Shown here: positions 40,401 to 55,500 of the stretch, one piece after another | Layout of the letters: each line of letters begins with the position of its first letter | How positions within the stretch are numbered: position 1 is the first letter of the stretch | From: Hippasteria phrygiana | Taxonomy: Eukaryota > Echinodermata > Asteroidea > Valvatida > Goniasteridae | Direction of reading: 5' to 3' | DNA: 64,000 bases | Assembly (NCBI GenBank): GCA_037893225.1 | Contig: JAZGUH010000282.1 | Coordinates: forward strand, 1,302,001-1,366,000 | Program-made: the position numbers and the translations under genes | The notes under the pieces: generated by a model | The model's database searches: none | Told to the model about the DNA's origin: nothing | The model's input: only the letters and a program-made list of their open reading frames with translations

Positions 40401-43009
40401 AGACGGTAACATGTACACAGATGTTGGCCGGAAAGAAAATAAACATTGCGAGGTTTGAATTTTCTCCACAAGTTTTAAATCTAGGAAGCCGCCGATGATT
40501 GCAACATGTAGCGCCAGATCTAAGCTATCCATACATGTCAAAAATACTGAATTTGGTTGATATTTCATGCAATTATGAATGAGTAAAGCAAGTCCATACC
40601 CCAGGGAATTTGACAGGCATGGAGCAATAAATAAAAGGTAATATGCACACAGATGGTGGCCGGAAAGAAAATAAACATTGCGAGGTTTAAATTTTCTCCA
40701 CAAGTGTTAACTCTAAGAAGCCGCCGATAATTGCAACATGTAGCGCCAGATCTAAGCTATCCATACATGTCAAAATTACTGTATTTGGTTGATATTTCAT
40801 GCAATTATGAATGAGTAAAGCGAGTCCATACCCCAGGGAATTTGACATGCATGGAGCAATAAATAGACGGTAACATGTACACAGATGTTGGCCGGAAAGA
40901 AAATAAACATTGCGAGGTTTGAATTTTCTCCACAAGTTTTAACTCTAGGAAGCCGCCGATGATTGCAACATGTAGCGCCAGATCTAAGCTATCCATACAT
41001 GTCAAAAATACTGAATTTGGTTGATATTTCATGCAATTATGAATGAGTAAAGCAAGTCCATACCCCAGGGAATTTGACAGGCATGGAGCAATAAATAAAA
41101 GGTAATATGCACACAGATGGTGGCCGGAAAGAAAATAAACATTGCGAGGTTTAAATTTTCTCCACAAGTGTTAACTCTAAGAAGCCGCCGATAATTGCAA
41201 CATGTAGCGCCAGATCTAAGCTATACATACATGTCAAAATTACTGTATTTGGTTGATATTTCATGCAATTATGAATGAGTAAAGCAAGTCCATACCCCAG
41301 GGAATTTGACAGGCATGGAGCAATAAATAGACGGTAACATGTACACAGATGTTGGCCGGAAAGAAAATAAACATTGCGAGGTTTGAATTTTCTCCACAAG
41401 TTTTAACTCTAAGAAGCCGCCGATGATTGCAACATGTAGCGCCAGATCTAAGCTATCCATACATGTCAAAATTACTGCATTTGGTTGATATTTCATGCAA
41501 TTATGAATGAGTAAAGCAAGTCCATACCCCAGGGAATTTGACAGGCATGGAGCAATAAATAAAAGGTAATATGTACACAGATGGTGGCCGGAAAGAAAAT
41601 AAACATTGCGAGGTTTGAATTTTCTCCACAAGTTTTAACTCTAGGAAGCCGCCGATGATTGCAACATGTAGCGCCAGATCTAAGCTATCCATACATGTCA
41701 AAAATACTGCATTTGGTTGATATTTCATGCAATTATGAATGAATAAAGCAAGTCCATACCCCAGGGAATTTGACATGCATGGAGCAATAAATAGACGGTA
41801 ATATGTACACAGATGTTGGCCGGAAAGAAAATAAACATTGCGAGGTTTGAATTTTCTCCACAAGTTTTAACTCTAAGAAGCCGCCGATGATTGCAACATG
41901 TAGCGCCAGATCTAAGCTATCCATACATGTCAAAATTACTGCATTTGGTTGATATTTCATGCAATTATGAATGAGTAAAGCAAGTCCATACCCCAGGGAA
42001 TTTGACAGGCATGGAGCAATAAATAGACGGTAATATGTACACAGATGTTGGCCGGAAAGAAAATAAACATTGCGAGGTTTGAATTTTCTCCACAAGTTTT
42101 AACTCTAAGAAGCCGCCGATGATTGCAACATGTAGCGCCCGATCTAAGCTATCCATACATGTCAAAAATACTGCATTTGGTTGATATTTCATGCAATTAT
42201 GAATGAATAAAGCAAGTCCATACCCCAGGGAATTTGAAATGCATGGAGCAATAAATATACGGTAATATGTACACAGATGTTGGCCGGAAAGAAAATAAAC
42301 ATTGCGAGGTTTGAATTTTCTCCACAAGTTTTAACTCTAAGAAGCCGCCGATGATTGCAACATGTAGCGCCAGATCTAAGCTATCCATACATGTCAAAAT
42401 TACTGCATTTGGTTGATATTTCATGCAATTATGAATGAGTAAAGCAAGTCCATACCCCAGGGAATTTGACAGGCATGGAGCAATAAATAAAAGGTAACAT
42501 GTACACAGATGTTGGCCGGAAAGAAAATAAACATTGCGAGGTTTGAATTTTCTCCACAAGTTTTAACTCTAGGAAGCCGCCGATGATTGCAACATGTAGT
42601 GCCAGATCTAAGCTATCCATACATGTCAAAAATACTGAATTTGGTTGATATTTCATGCAATTATGAATGAGTAAAGCAAGTCCATACCCCAGGGAATTTG
42701 ACAGGCATGGAGCAATAAATAAAAGGTAATATGCACACAGATGGTGGCCGGAAAGAAAATAAACATTGCGAGGTTTAAAATTTCTCCACAAGTGTTAACT
42801 CTAAGAAGCCGCCGATAATTGCAACATGTAGCGCCAGATCTAAGCTATACATACATGTCAAAATTACTGCATTTGGTTGATATTTCATGCAATTATGAAT
42901 GAGTAAAGCAAGTCCATACCCCAGGGAATTTGACAGGCATGGAGCAATAAATAGACGGTAACATGTACACAGATGTTGGCCGGAAAGAAAATAAACATTG
43001 CGAGGTTTG

Positions 43010-45793
43010 AATTTTCTCCACAAGTTTTAACTCTAGGAAGCCGCCGATGATTGCAACATGTAGCGCCAGATCAAAGCTATCCATACATGTCAAAAATACT
43101 GCATTTGGTTGATATTTCATGCAATTATGAATGAATAAAGCAAGTCCATACCCCAGGGAATTTGACATGCATGGAGCAATAAATAGACGGTAATATGTAC
43201 ACAGATGTTGGCCGGAAAGAAAATAAACATTGCGAGGTTTGAATTTTCACCAAAAGATTTAACTCTAAGAAGCCGCCGATGATTGCAACATGTAGCGCCA
43301 GATCTAAGCTATCCATACATGTCAAAATTACTGCATTTGGTTGATATTTCATGCAATTATGAATGAGTAAAGCAAGTCCATACCCCAGGGAATTTGACAG
43401 GCATGGAGCAATAAATAAAAGGTAATATGTACACAGATGGTGGCCGGAAAGAAAATAAACATTGCGAGGTTTGAATTTTCTCCACAAGTTTTAACTCTAG
43501 GAAGCCGCCGATGATTGCAACATGTAGCGCCAGATCTAAGCTATCCATACATGTCAAAATTACTGCATTTGGTTGACATTTCATGCAATTATGAATGAGT
43601 AAAGCAAGTCCATACCCCAGGGAATTTGACAGGCATGGAGCAATAAATAGACGGTAATATGTACACAGATGTTGGCCGGAAAGAAAATAAACATTGCGAG
43701 GTTTGAATTTTCTCCACAAGTTTTAACTCTAAGAAGCCGCCGATGATTGCAACATGTAGCGCCCGATCTAAGCTATCCATACATGTCAAAATTACTGCAT
43801 TTGGTTGATATTTCATGCAATTATGAATGAGTAAAGCAAGTCCATACCCCAGGGAATTTGACAGGCATGGAGCAATAAATAAAAGGTAATATGCACACAG
43901 ATGGTGGCCGGAAAGAAAATAAACATTGCGAGGTTTGAATTTTCTCCACAAGTGTTAACTCTAAGAAGCCGCCGATAATTGCAACATGTAGCGCCAGATC
44001 TAAGCTATCCATACATGTCAAAATTACTGTATTTGGTTGATATTTCATGCAATTATGAATGAGTAAAGCGAGTCCATACCCCAGGGAATTTGACATGCAT
44101 GGAGCAATAAATAGACGGTAACATGTACACAGATGTTGGCCGGAGAGAAAATAAACATTGCGAGGTTTGAATTTTCTCCACAAGTTTTAACTCTAGGAAG
44201 CCGCCGATGATTGCAACATGTAGCGCCAGATCTAAGCTATCCATACATGTCAAAAATACTGCATTTGGTTGATATTTCATGCAATTATGAATGAATAAAG
44301 CAAGTCCATACCCCAGGGAATTTGACATGCATGGAGCAATAAATAGACGGTAATATGTACACAGATGTTGGCCGGAAAGAAAATAAACATTGCGAGGTTT
44401 GAATTTTCACCAAAAGATTTAACTCTAAGAAGCCGCCGATGATTGCAACATGTAGCGCCAGATCTAAGCTATCCATACATGTCAAAATTACTGCATTTGG
44501 TTGATATTTCATGCAATTATGAATGAGTAAAGCAAGTCCATACCCCAGGGAATTTGACAGGCATGGAGCAATAAATAAAAGGTAATATGTACACAGATGG
44601 TGGCCGGAAAGAAAATAAACATTGCGAGGTTTGAATTTTCTCCACAAGTTTTAACTCTAGGAAGCCGCCGATGATTGCAACATGTAGCGCCAGATCTAAG
44701 CTATCCATACATGTCAAAAATACTGCATTTGGTTGATATTTCATGCAATTATGAATGAATAAAGCAAGTCCATACCCCAGGGAATTTGACATGCATGGAG
44801 CAATAAATAGACGGTAATATGTACACAGATGTTGGCCGGAAAGAAAATAAACATTGCGAGGTTTGAATTTTCTCCACAAGTTTTAACTCTAAGAAGCCGC
44901 CGATGATTGCAACATGTAGCGCCAGATCTAAGCTATCCATACATGTCAAAATTACTGCATTTGGTTGATATTTCATGCAATTATGAATGAGTAAAGCAAG
45001 TCCATACCCCAGGGAATTTGACAGGCATGGAGCAATAAATAGACGGTAATATGTACACAGATGTTGGCCGGAAAGAAAATAAACATTGCGAGGTTTGAAT
45101 TTTCTCCACAAGTTTTAACTCTAAGAAGCCGCCGATGATTGCAACATGTAGCGCCCGATCTAAGCTATCCATACATGTCAAAAATACTGCATTTGGTTGA
45201 TATTTCATGCAATTATGAATGAATAAAGCAAGTCCATACCCCAGGGAATTTGAAATGCATGGAGCAATAAATATACGGTAATATGTACACAGATGTTGGC
45301 CGGAAAGAAAATAAACATTGCGAGGTTTGAATTTTCTCCACAAGTTTTAACTCTAAGAAGCCGCCGATGATTGCAACATGTAGCGCCAGATCTAAGCTAT
45401 CCATACATGTCAAAATTACTGCATTTGGTTGATATTTCATGCAATTATGAATGAGTAAAGCAAGTCCATACCCCAGGGAATTTGACAGGCATGGAGCAAT
45501 AAATAAAAGGTAACATGTACACAGATGTTGGCCGGAAAGAAAATAAACATTGCGAGGTTTGAATTTTCTCCACAAGTTTTAACTCTAGGAAGCCGCCGAT
45601 GATTGCAACATGTAGCGCCAGATCTAAGCTATCCATACATGTCAAAAATACTGAATTTGGTTGATATTTCATGCAATTATGAATGAGTAAAGCAAGTCCA
45701 TACCCCAGGGAATTTGACAGGCATGGAGCAATAAATAAAAGGTAATATGCACACAGATGGTGGCCGGAAAGAAAATAAACATTGCGAGGTTTA
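43010..45793. repeat. 12-mer higher-order repeat, copy 1 (2,784 bp)
   Basis: Twelve monomers of the C/D/E family are repeated in tandem at 45,794-48,577, and I noticed no difference between the copies. Markers shared by both are the p100/104/108 variant (two monomers per copy), gttgacattt (p196=c), gcccgatct (p151=c), ggagagaaa (p68=g) and ttgaaatgc (p17=a). Confidence 0.88.
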
Positions 45794-48577
45794 AATTTTC
45801 TCCACAAGTTTTAACTCTAGGAAGCCGCCGATGATTGCAACATGTAGCGCCAGATCAAAGCTATCCATACATGTCAAAAATACTGCATTTGGTTGATATT
45901 TCATGCAATTATGAATGAATAAAGCAAGTCCATACCCCAGGGAATTTGACATGCATGGAGCAATAAATAGACGGTAATATGTACACAGATGTTGGCCGGA
46001 AAGAAAATAAACATTGCGAGGTTTGAATTTTCACCAAAAGATTTAACTCTAAGAAGCCGCCGATGATTGCAACATGTAGCGCCAGATCTAAGCTATCCAT
46101 ACATGTCAAAATTACTGCATTTGGTTGATATTTCATGCAATTATGAATGAGTAAAGCAAGTCCATACCCCAGGGAATTTGACAGGCATGGAGCAATAAAT
46201 AAAAGGTAATATGTACACAGATGGTGGCCGGAAAGAAAATAAACATTGCGAGGTTTGAATTTTCTCCACAAGTTTTAACTCTAGGAAGCCGCCGATGATT
46301 GCAACATGTAGCGCCAGATCTAAGCTATCCATACATGTCAAAATTACTGCATTTGGTTGACATTTCATGCAATTATGAATGAGTAAAGCAAGTCCATACC
46401 CCAGGGAATTTGACAGGCATGGAGCAATAAATAGACGGTAATATGTACACAGATGTTGGCCGGAAAGAAAATAAACATTGCGAGGTTTGAATTTTCTCCA
46501 CAAGTTTTAACTCTAAGAAGCCGCCGATGATTGCAACATGTAGCGCCCGATCTAAGCTATCCATACATGTCAAAATTACTGCATTTGGTTGATATTTCAT
46601 GCAATTATGAATGAGTAAAGCAAGTCCATACCCCAGGGAATTTGACAGGCATGGAGCAATAAATAAAAGGTAATATGCACACAGATGGTGGCCGGAAAGA
46701 AAATAAACATTGCGAGGTTTGAATTTTCTCCACAAGTGTTAACTCTAAGAAGCCGCCGATAATTGCAACATGTAGCGCCAGATCTAAGCTATCCATACAT
46801 GTCAAAATTACTGTATTTGGTTGATATTTCATGCAATTATGAATGAGTAAAGCGAGTCCATACCCCAGGGAATTTGACATGCATGGAGCAATAAATAGAC
46901 GGTAACATGTACACAGATGTTGGCCGGAGAGAAAATAAACATTGCGAGGTTTGAATTTTCTCCACAAGTTTTAACTCTAGGAAGCCGCCGATGATTGCAA
47001 CATGTAGCGCCAGATCTAAGCTATCCATACATGTCAAAAATACTGCATTTGGTTGATATTTCATGCAATTATGAATGAATAAAGCAAGTCCATACCCCAG
47101 GGAATTTGACATGCATGGAGCAATAAATAGACGGTAATATGTACACAGATGTTGGCCGGAAAGAAAATAAACATTGCGAGGTTTGAATTTTCACCAAAAG
47201 ATTTAACTCTAAGAAGCCGCCGATGATTGCAACATGTAGCGCCAGATCTAAGCTATCCATACATGTCAAAATTACTGCATTTGGTTGATATTTCATGCAA
47301 TTATGAATGAGTAAAGCAAGTCCATACCCCAGGGAATTTGACAGGCATGGAGCAATAAATAAAAGGTAATATGTACACAGATGGTGGCCGGAAAGAAAAT
47401 AAACATTGCGAGGTTTGAATTTTCTCCACAAGTTTTAACTCTAGGAAGCCGCCGATGATTGCAACATGTAGCGCCAGATCTAAGCTATCCATACATGTCA
47501 AAAATACTGCATTTGGTTGATATTTCATGCAATTATGAATGAATAAAGCAAGTCCATACCCCAGGGAATTTGACATGCATGGAGCAATAAATAGACGGTA
47601 ATATGTACACAGATGTTGGCCGGAAAGAAAATAAACATTGCGAGGTTTGAATTTTCTCCACAAGTTTTAACTCTAAGAAGCCGCCGATGATTGCAACATG
47701 TAGCGCCAGATCTAAGCTATCCATACATGTCAAAATTACTGCATTTGGTTGATATTTCATGCAATTATGAATGAGTAAAGCAAGTCCATACCCCAGGGAA
47801 TTTGACAGGCATGGAGCAATAAATAGACGGTAATATGTACACAGATGTTGGCCGGAAAGAAAATAAACATTGCGAGGTTTGAATTTTCTCCACAAGTTTT
47901 AACTCTAAGAAGCCGCCGATGATTGCAACATGTAGCGCCCGATCTAAGCTATCCATACATGTCAAAAATACTGCATTTGGTTGATATTTCATGCAATTAT
48001 GAATGAATAAAGCAAGTCCATACCCCAGGGAATTTGAAATGCATGGAGCAATAAATATACGGTAATATGTACACAGATGTTGGCCGGAAAGAAAATAAAC
48101 ATTGCGAGGTTTGAATTTTCTCCACAAGTTTTAACTCTAAGAAGCCGCCGATGATTGCAACATGTAGCGCCAGATCTAAGCTATCCATACATGTCAAAAT
48201 TACTGCATTTGGTTGATATTTCATGCAATTATGAATGAGTAAAGCAAGTCCATACCCCAGGGAATTTGACAGGCATGGAGCAATAAATAAAAGGTAACAT
48301 GTACACAGATGTTGGCCGGAAAGAAAATAAACATTGCGAGGTTTGAATTTTCTCCACAAGTTTTAACTCTAGGAAGCCGCCGATGATTGCAACATGTAGC
48401 GCCAGATCTAAGCTATCCATACATGTCAAAAATACTGAATTTGGTTGATATTTCATGCAATTATGAATGAGTAAAGCAAGTCCATACCCCAGGGAATTTG
48501 ACAGGCATGGAGCAATAAATAAAAGGTAATATGCACACAGATGGTGGCCGGAAAGAAAATAAACATTGCGAGGTTTA
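45794..48577. repeat. 12-mer higher-order repeat, copy 2 (2,784 bp)
   Basis: This is the tandem partner of 43,010-45,793. The junction monomer is a hybrid: B-type up to p92 (ggtttaaatt), then p109=t, p119=g and the gatcaaagc variant from 45,810 on. The crossover therefore fell between p92 and p109. This copy is also the left part of a 4.17-kb segment found again 6,728 bp downstream. Confidence 0.88.
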
Positions 48578-51500
48578 AATTTTCTCCACAAGTGTTAACT
48601 CTAAGAAGCCGCCGATAATTGCAACATGTAGCGCCAGATCTAAGCTATCCATACATGTCAAAAATACTGAATTTGGTTGATATTTCATGCAATTATGAAT
48701 GAGTAAAGCAAGTCCATACCCCAGGGAATTTGACAGGCATGGAGCAATAAATAAAAGGTAATATGCACACAGATGGTGGCCGGAAAGAAAATAAACATTG
48801 CGAGGTTTAAATTTTCTCCACAAGTGTTAACTCTAAGAAGCCGCCGATAATTGCAACATGTAGCGCCAGATCTAAGCTATCCATACATGTCAAAATTACT
48901 GTATTTGGTTGATATTTCATGCAATTATGAATGAGTAAAGCGAGTCCATACCCCAGGGAATTTGACATGCATGGAGCAATAAATAGACGGTAACATGTAC
49001 ACAGATGTTGGCCGGAAAGAAAATAAACATTGCGAGGTTTGAATTTTCTCCACAAGTTTTAACTCTAGGAAGCCGCCGATGATTGCAACATGTAGCGCCA
49101 GATCTAAGCTATCCATACATGTCAAAATTACTGCATTTGGTTGATATTTCATGCAATTATGAATGAGTAAAGCAAGTCCATACCCCAGGGAATTTGACAG
49201 GCATGGAGCAATAAATAAAAGGTAATATGCACACAGATGGTGGCCGGAAAGAAAATAAACATTGCGAGGTTTGAATTTTCTCCACAAGTGTTAACTCTAA
49301 GAAGCCGCCGATAATTGCAACATGTAGCGCCAGATCTAAGCTATCCATACATGTCAAAATTACTGTATTTGGTTGATATTTCATGCAATTATGAATGAGT
49401 AAAGCGAGTCCATACCCCAGGGAATTTGACATGCATGGAGCAATAAATAGACGGTAACATGTACACAGATGTTGGCCGGAGAGAAAATAAACATTGCGAG
49501 GTTTGAATTTTCTCCACAAGTTTTAACTCTAGGAAGCCGCCGATGATTGCAACATGTAGCGCCAGATCTAAGCTATCCATACATGTCAAAAATACTGCAT
49601 TTGGTTGATATTTCATGCAATTATGAATGAATAAAGCAAGTCCATACCCCAGGGAATTTGACATGCATGGAGCAATAAATAGACGGTAATATGTACACAG
49701 ATGTTGGCCGGAAAGAAAATAAACATTGCGAGGTTTGAATTTTCACCAAAAGATTTAACTCTAAGAAGCCGCCGATGATTGCAACATGTAGCGCCAGATC
49801 TAAGCTATCCATACATGTCAAAATTACTGCATTTGGTTGATATTTCATGCAATTATGAATGAGTAAAGCAAGTCCATACCCCAGGGAATTTGACAGGCAT
49901 GGAGCAATAAATAAAAGGTAATATGTACACAGATGGTGGCCGGAAAGAAAATAAACATTGCGAGGTTTGAATTTTCTCCACAAGTTTTAACTCTAGGAAG
50001 CCGCCGATGATTGCAACATGTAGCGCCAGATCTAAGCTATCCATACATGTCAAAAATACTGCATTTGGTTGATATTTCATGCAATTATGAATGAATAAAG
50101 CAAGTCCATACCCCAGGGAATTTGACATGCATGGAGCAATAAATAGACGGTAATATGTACACAGATGTTGGCCGGAAAGAAAATAAACATTGCGAGGTTT
50201 GAATTTTCTCCACAAGTTTTAACTCTAAGAAGCCGCCGATGATTGCAACATGTAGCGCCAGATCTAAGCTATCCATACATGTCAAAATTACTGCATTTGG
50301 TTGATATTTCATGCAATTATGAATGAGTAAAGCAAGTCCATACCCCAGGGAATTTGACAGGCATGGAGCAATAAATAGACGGTAATATGTACACAGATGT
50401 TGGCCGGAAAGAAAATAAACATTGCGAGGTTTGAATTTTCTCCACAAGTTTTAACTCTAAGAAGCCGCCGATGATTGCAACATGTAGCGCCCGATCTAAG
50501 CTATCCATACATGTCAAAAATACTGCATTTGGTTGATATTTCATGCAATTATGAATGAATAAAGCAAGTCCATACCCCAGGGAATTTGAAATGCATGGAG
50601 CAATAAATATACGGTAATATGTACACAGATGTTGGCCGGAAAGAAAATAAACATTGCGAGGTTTGAATTTTCTCCACAAGTTTTAACTCTAAGAAGCCGC
50701 CGATGATTGCAACATGTAGCGCCAGATCTAAGCTATCCATACATGTCAAAATTACTGCATTTGGTTGATATTTCATGCAATTATGAATGAGTAAAGCAAG
50801 TCCATACCCCAGGGAATTTGACAGGCATGGAGCAATAAATAAAAGGTAACATGTACACAGATGTTGGCCGGAAAGAAAATAAACATTGCGAGGTTTGAAT
50901 TTTCTCCACAAGTTTTAACTCTAGGAAGCCGCCGATGATTGCAACATGTAGCGCCAGATCTAAGCTATCCATACATGTCAAAAATACTGAATTTGGTTGA
51001 TATTTCATGCAATTATGAATGAGTAAAGCAAGTCCATACCCCAGGGAATTTGACAGGCATGGAGCAATAAATAAAAGGTAATATGCACACAGATGGTGGC
51101 CGGAAAGAAAATAAACATTGCGAGGTTTAAATTTTCTCCACAAGTGTTAACTCTAAGAAGCCGCCGATAATTGCAACATGTAGCGCCAGATCTAAGCTAT
51201 CCATACATGTCAAAAATACTGAATTTGGTTGATATTTCATGCAATTATGAATGAGTAAAGCAAGTCCATACCCCAGGGAATTTGACAGGCATGGAGCAAT
51301 AAATAAAAGGTAATATGCACACAGATGGTGGCCGGAAAGAAAATAAACATTGCGAGGTTTAAATTTTCTCCACAAGTGTTAACTCTAAGAAGCCGCCGAT
51401 AATTGCAACATGTAGCGCCAGATCTAAGCTATCCATACATGTCAAAATTACTGCATTTGGTTGATATTTCATGCAATTATGAATGAGTAAAGCAAGTCCA

Positions 51501-52521
51501 TACCCCAGGGAATTTGACAGGCATGGAGCAATAAATAAAAGGTAATATGCACACAGATGGTGGCCGGAAAGAAAATAAACATTGCGAGGTTTGAATTTTC
51601 TCCACAAGTGTTAACTCTAAGAAGCCGCCGATAATTGCAACATGTAGCGCCAGATCTAAGCTATCCATACATGTCAAAATTACTGTATTTGGTTGATATT
51701 TCATGCAATTATGAATGAGTAAAGCGAGTCCATACCCCAGGGAATTTGACATGCATGGAGCAATAAATAGACGGTAACATGTACACAGATGTTGGCCGGA
51801 GAGAAAATAAACATTGCGAGGTTTGAATTTTCTCCACAAGTTTTAACTCTAGGAAGCCGCCGATGATTGCAACATGTAGCGCCAGATCTAAGCTATCCAT
51901 ACATGTCAAAAATACTGCATTTGGTTGATATTTCATGCAATTATGAATGAATAAAGCAAGTCCATACCCCAGGGAATTTGACATGCATGGAGCAATAAAT
52001 AGACGGTAATATGTACACAGATGTTGGCCGGAAAGAAAATAAACATTGCGAGGTTTGAATTTTCACCAAAAGATTTAACTCTAAGAAGCCGCCGATGATT
52101 GCAACATGTAGCGCCAGATCTAAGCTATCCATACATGTCAAAAATACTGAATTTGGTTGATATTTCATGCAATTATGAATGAGTAAAGCAAGTCCATACC
52201 CCAGGGAATTTGACAGGCATGGAGCAATAAATAAAAGGTAATATGCACACAGATGGTGGCCGGAAAGAAAATAAACATTGCGAGGTTTAAATTTTCTCCA
52301 CAAGTGTTAACTCTAAGAAGCCGCCGATAATTGCAACATGTAGCGCCAGATCTAAGCTATACATACATGTCAAAATTACTGTATTTGGTTGATATTTCAT
52401 GCAATTATGAATGAGTAAAGCAAGTCCATACCCCAGGGAATTTGACAGGCATGGAGCAATAAATAGACGGTAACATGTACACAGATGTTGGCCGGAAAGA
52501 AAATAAACATTGCGAGGTTTG

Positions 52522-55500
52522 AATTTTCTCCACAAGTTTTAACTCTAGGAAGCCGCCGATGATTGCAACATGTAGCGCCAGATCAAAGCTATCCATACAT
52601 GTCAAAAATACTGCATTTGGTTGATATTTCATGCAATTATGAATGAATAAAGCAAGTCCATACCCCAGGGAATTTGACATGCATGGAGCAATAAATAGAC
52701 GGTAATATGTACACAGATGTTGGCCGGAAAGAAAATAAACATTGCGAGGTTTGAATTTTCACCAAAAGATTTAACTCTAAGAAGCCGCCGATGATTGCAA
52801 CATGTAGCGCCAGATCTAAGCTATCCATACATGTCAAAATTACTGCATTTGGTTGATATTTCATGCAATTATGAATGAGTAAAGCAAGTCCATACCCCAG
52901 GGAATTTGACAGGCATGGAGCAATAAATAAAAGGTAATATGTACACAGATGGTGGCCGGAAAGAAAATAAACATTGCGAGGTTTGAATTTTCTCCACAAG
53001 TTTTAACTCTAGGAAGCCGCCGATGATTGCAACATGTAGCGCCAGATCTAAGCTATCCATACATGTCAAAATTACTGCATTTGGTTGATATTTCATGCAA
53101 TTATGAATGAGTAAAGCAAGTCCATACCCCAGGGAATTTGACAGGCATGGAGCAATAAATAGACGGTAATATGTACACAGATGTTGGCCGGAAAGAAAAT
53201 AAACATTGCGAGGTTTGAATTTTCTCCACAAGTTTTAACTCTAAGAAGCCGCCGATGATTGCAACATGTAGCGCCCGATCTAAGCTATCCATACATGTCA
53301 AAATTACTGCATTTGGTTGATATTTCATGCAATTATGAATGAGTAAAGCAAGTCCATACCCCAGGGAATTTGACAGGCATGGAGCAATAAATAAAAGGTA
53401 ATATGCACACAGATGGTGGCCGGAAAGAAAATAAACATTGCGAGGTTTGAATTTTCTCCACAAGTGTTAACTCTAAGAAGCCGCCGATAATTGCAACATG
53501 TAGCGCCAGATCTAAGCTATCCATACATGTCAAAATTACTGTATTTGGTTGATATTTCATGCAATTATGAATGAGTAAAGCGAGTCCATACCCCAGGGAA
53601 TTTGACATGCATGGAGCAATAAATAGACGGTAACATGTACACAGATGTTGGCCGGAGAGAAAATAAACATTGCGAGGTTTGAATTTTCTCCACAAGTTTT
53701 AACTCTAGGAAGCCGCCGATGATTGCAACATGTAGCGCCAGATCTAAGCTATCCATACATGTCAAAAATACTGCATTTGGTTGATATTTCATGCAATTAT
53801 GAATGAATAAAGCAAGTCCATACCCCAGGGAATTTGACATGCATGGAGCAATAAATAGACGGTAATATGTACACAGATGTTGGCCGGAAAGAAAATAAAC
53901 ATTGCGAGGTTTGAATTTTCACCAAAAGATTTAACTCTAAGAAGCCGCCGATGATTGCAACATGTAGCGCCAGATCTAAGCTATCCATACATGTCAAAAT
54001 TACTGCATTTGGTTGATATTTCATGCAATTATGAATGAGTAAAGCAAGTCCATACCCCAGGGAATTTGACAGGCATGGAGCAATAAATAAAAGGTAATAT
54101 GTACACAGATGGTGGCCGGAAAGAAAATAAACATTGCGAGGTTTGAATTTTCTCCACAAGTTTTAACTCTAGGAAGCCGCCGATGATTGCAACATGTAGC
54201 GCCAGATCTAAGCTATCCATACATGTCAAAAATACTGCATTTGGTTGATATTTCATGCAATTATGAATGAATAAAGCAAGTCCATACCCCAGGGAATTTG
54301 ACATGCATGGAGCAATAAATAGACGGTAATATGTACACAGATGTTGGCCGGAAAGAAAATAAACATTGCGAGGTTTGAATTTTCTCCACAAGTTTTAACT
54401 CTAAGAAGCCGCCGATGATTGCAACATGTAGCGCCAGATCTAAGCTATCCATACATGTCAAAATTACTGCATTTGGTTGATATTTCATGCAATTATGAAT
54501 GAGTAAAGCAAGTCCATACCCCAGGGAATTTGACAGGCATGGAGCAATAAATAGACGGTAATATGTACACAGATGTTGGCCGGAAAGAAAATAAACATTG
54601 CGAGGTTTGAATTTTCTCCACAAGTTTTAACTCTAAGAAGCCGCCGATGATTGCAACATGTAGCGCCCGATCTAAGCTATCCATACATGTCAAAAATACT
54701 GCATTTGGTTGATATTTCATGCAATTATGAATGAATAAAGCAAGTCCATACCCCAGGGAATTTGAAATGCATGGAGCAATAAATATACGGTAATATGTAC
54801 ACAGATGTTGGCCGGAAAGAAAATAAACATTGCGAGGTTTGAATTTTCTCCACAAGTTTTAACTCTAAGAAGCCGCCGATGATTGCAACATGTAGCGCCA
54901 GATCTAAGCTATCCATACATGTCAAAATTACTGCATTTGGTTGATATTTCATGCAATTATGAATGAGTAAAGCAAGTCCATACCCCAGGGAATTTGACAG
55001 GCATGGAGCAATAAATAAAAGGTAACATGTACACAGATGTTGGCCGGAAAGAAAATAAACATTGCGAGGTTTGAATTTTCTCCACAAGTTTTAACTCTAG
55101 GAAGCCGCCGATGATTGCAACATGTAGCGCCAGATCTAAGCTATCCATACATGTCAAAAATACTGAATTTGGTTGATATTTCATGCAATTATGAATGAGT
55201 AAAGCAAGTCCATACCCCAGGGAATTTGACAGGCATGGAGCAATAAATAAAAGGTAATATGCACACAGATGGTGGCCGGAAAGAAAATAAACATTGCGAG
55301 GTTTAAATTTTCTCCACAAGTGTTAACTCTAAGAAGCCGCCGATAATTGCAACATGTAGCGCCAGATCTAAGCTATCCATACATGTCAAAAATACTGAAT
55401 TTGGTTGATATTTCATGCAATTATGAATGAGTAAAGCAAGTCCATACCCCAGGGAATTTGACAGGCATGGAGCAATAAATAAAAGGTAATATGCACACAG

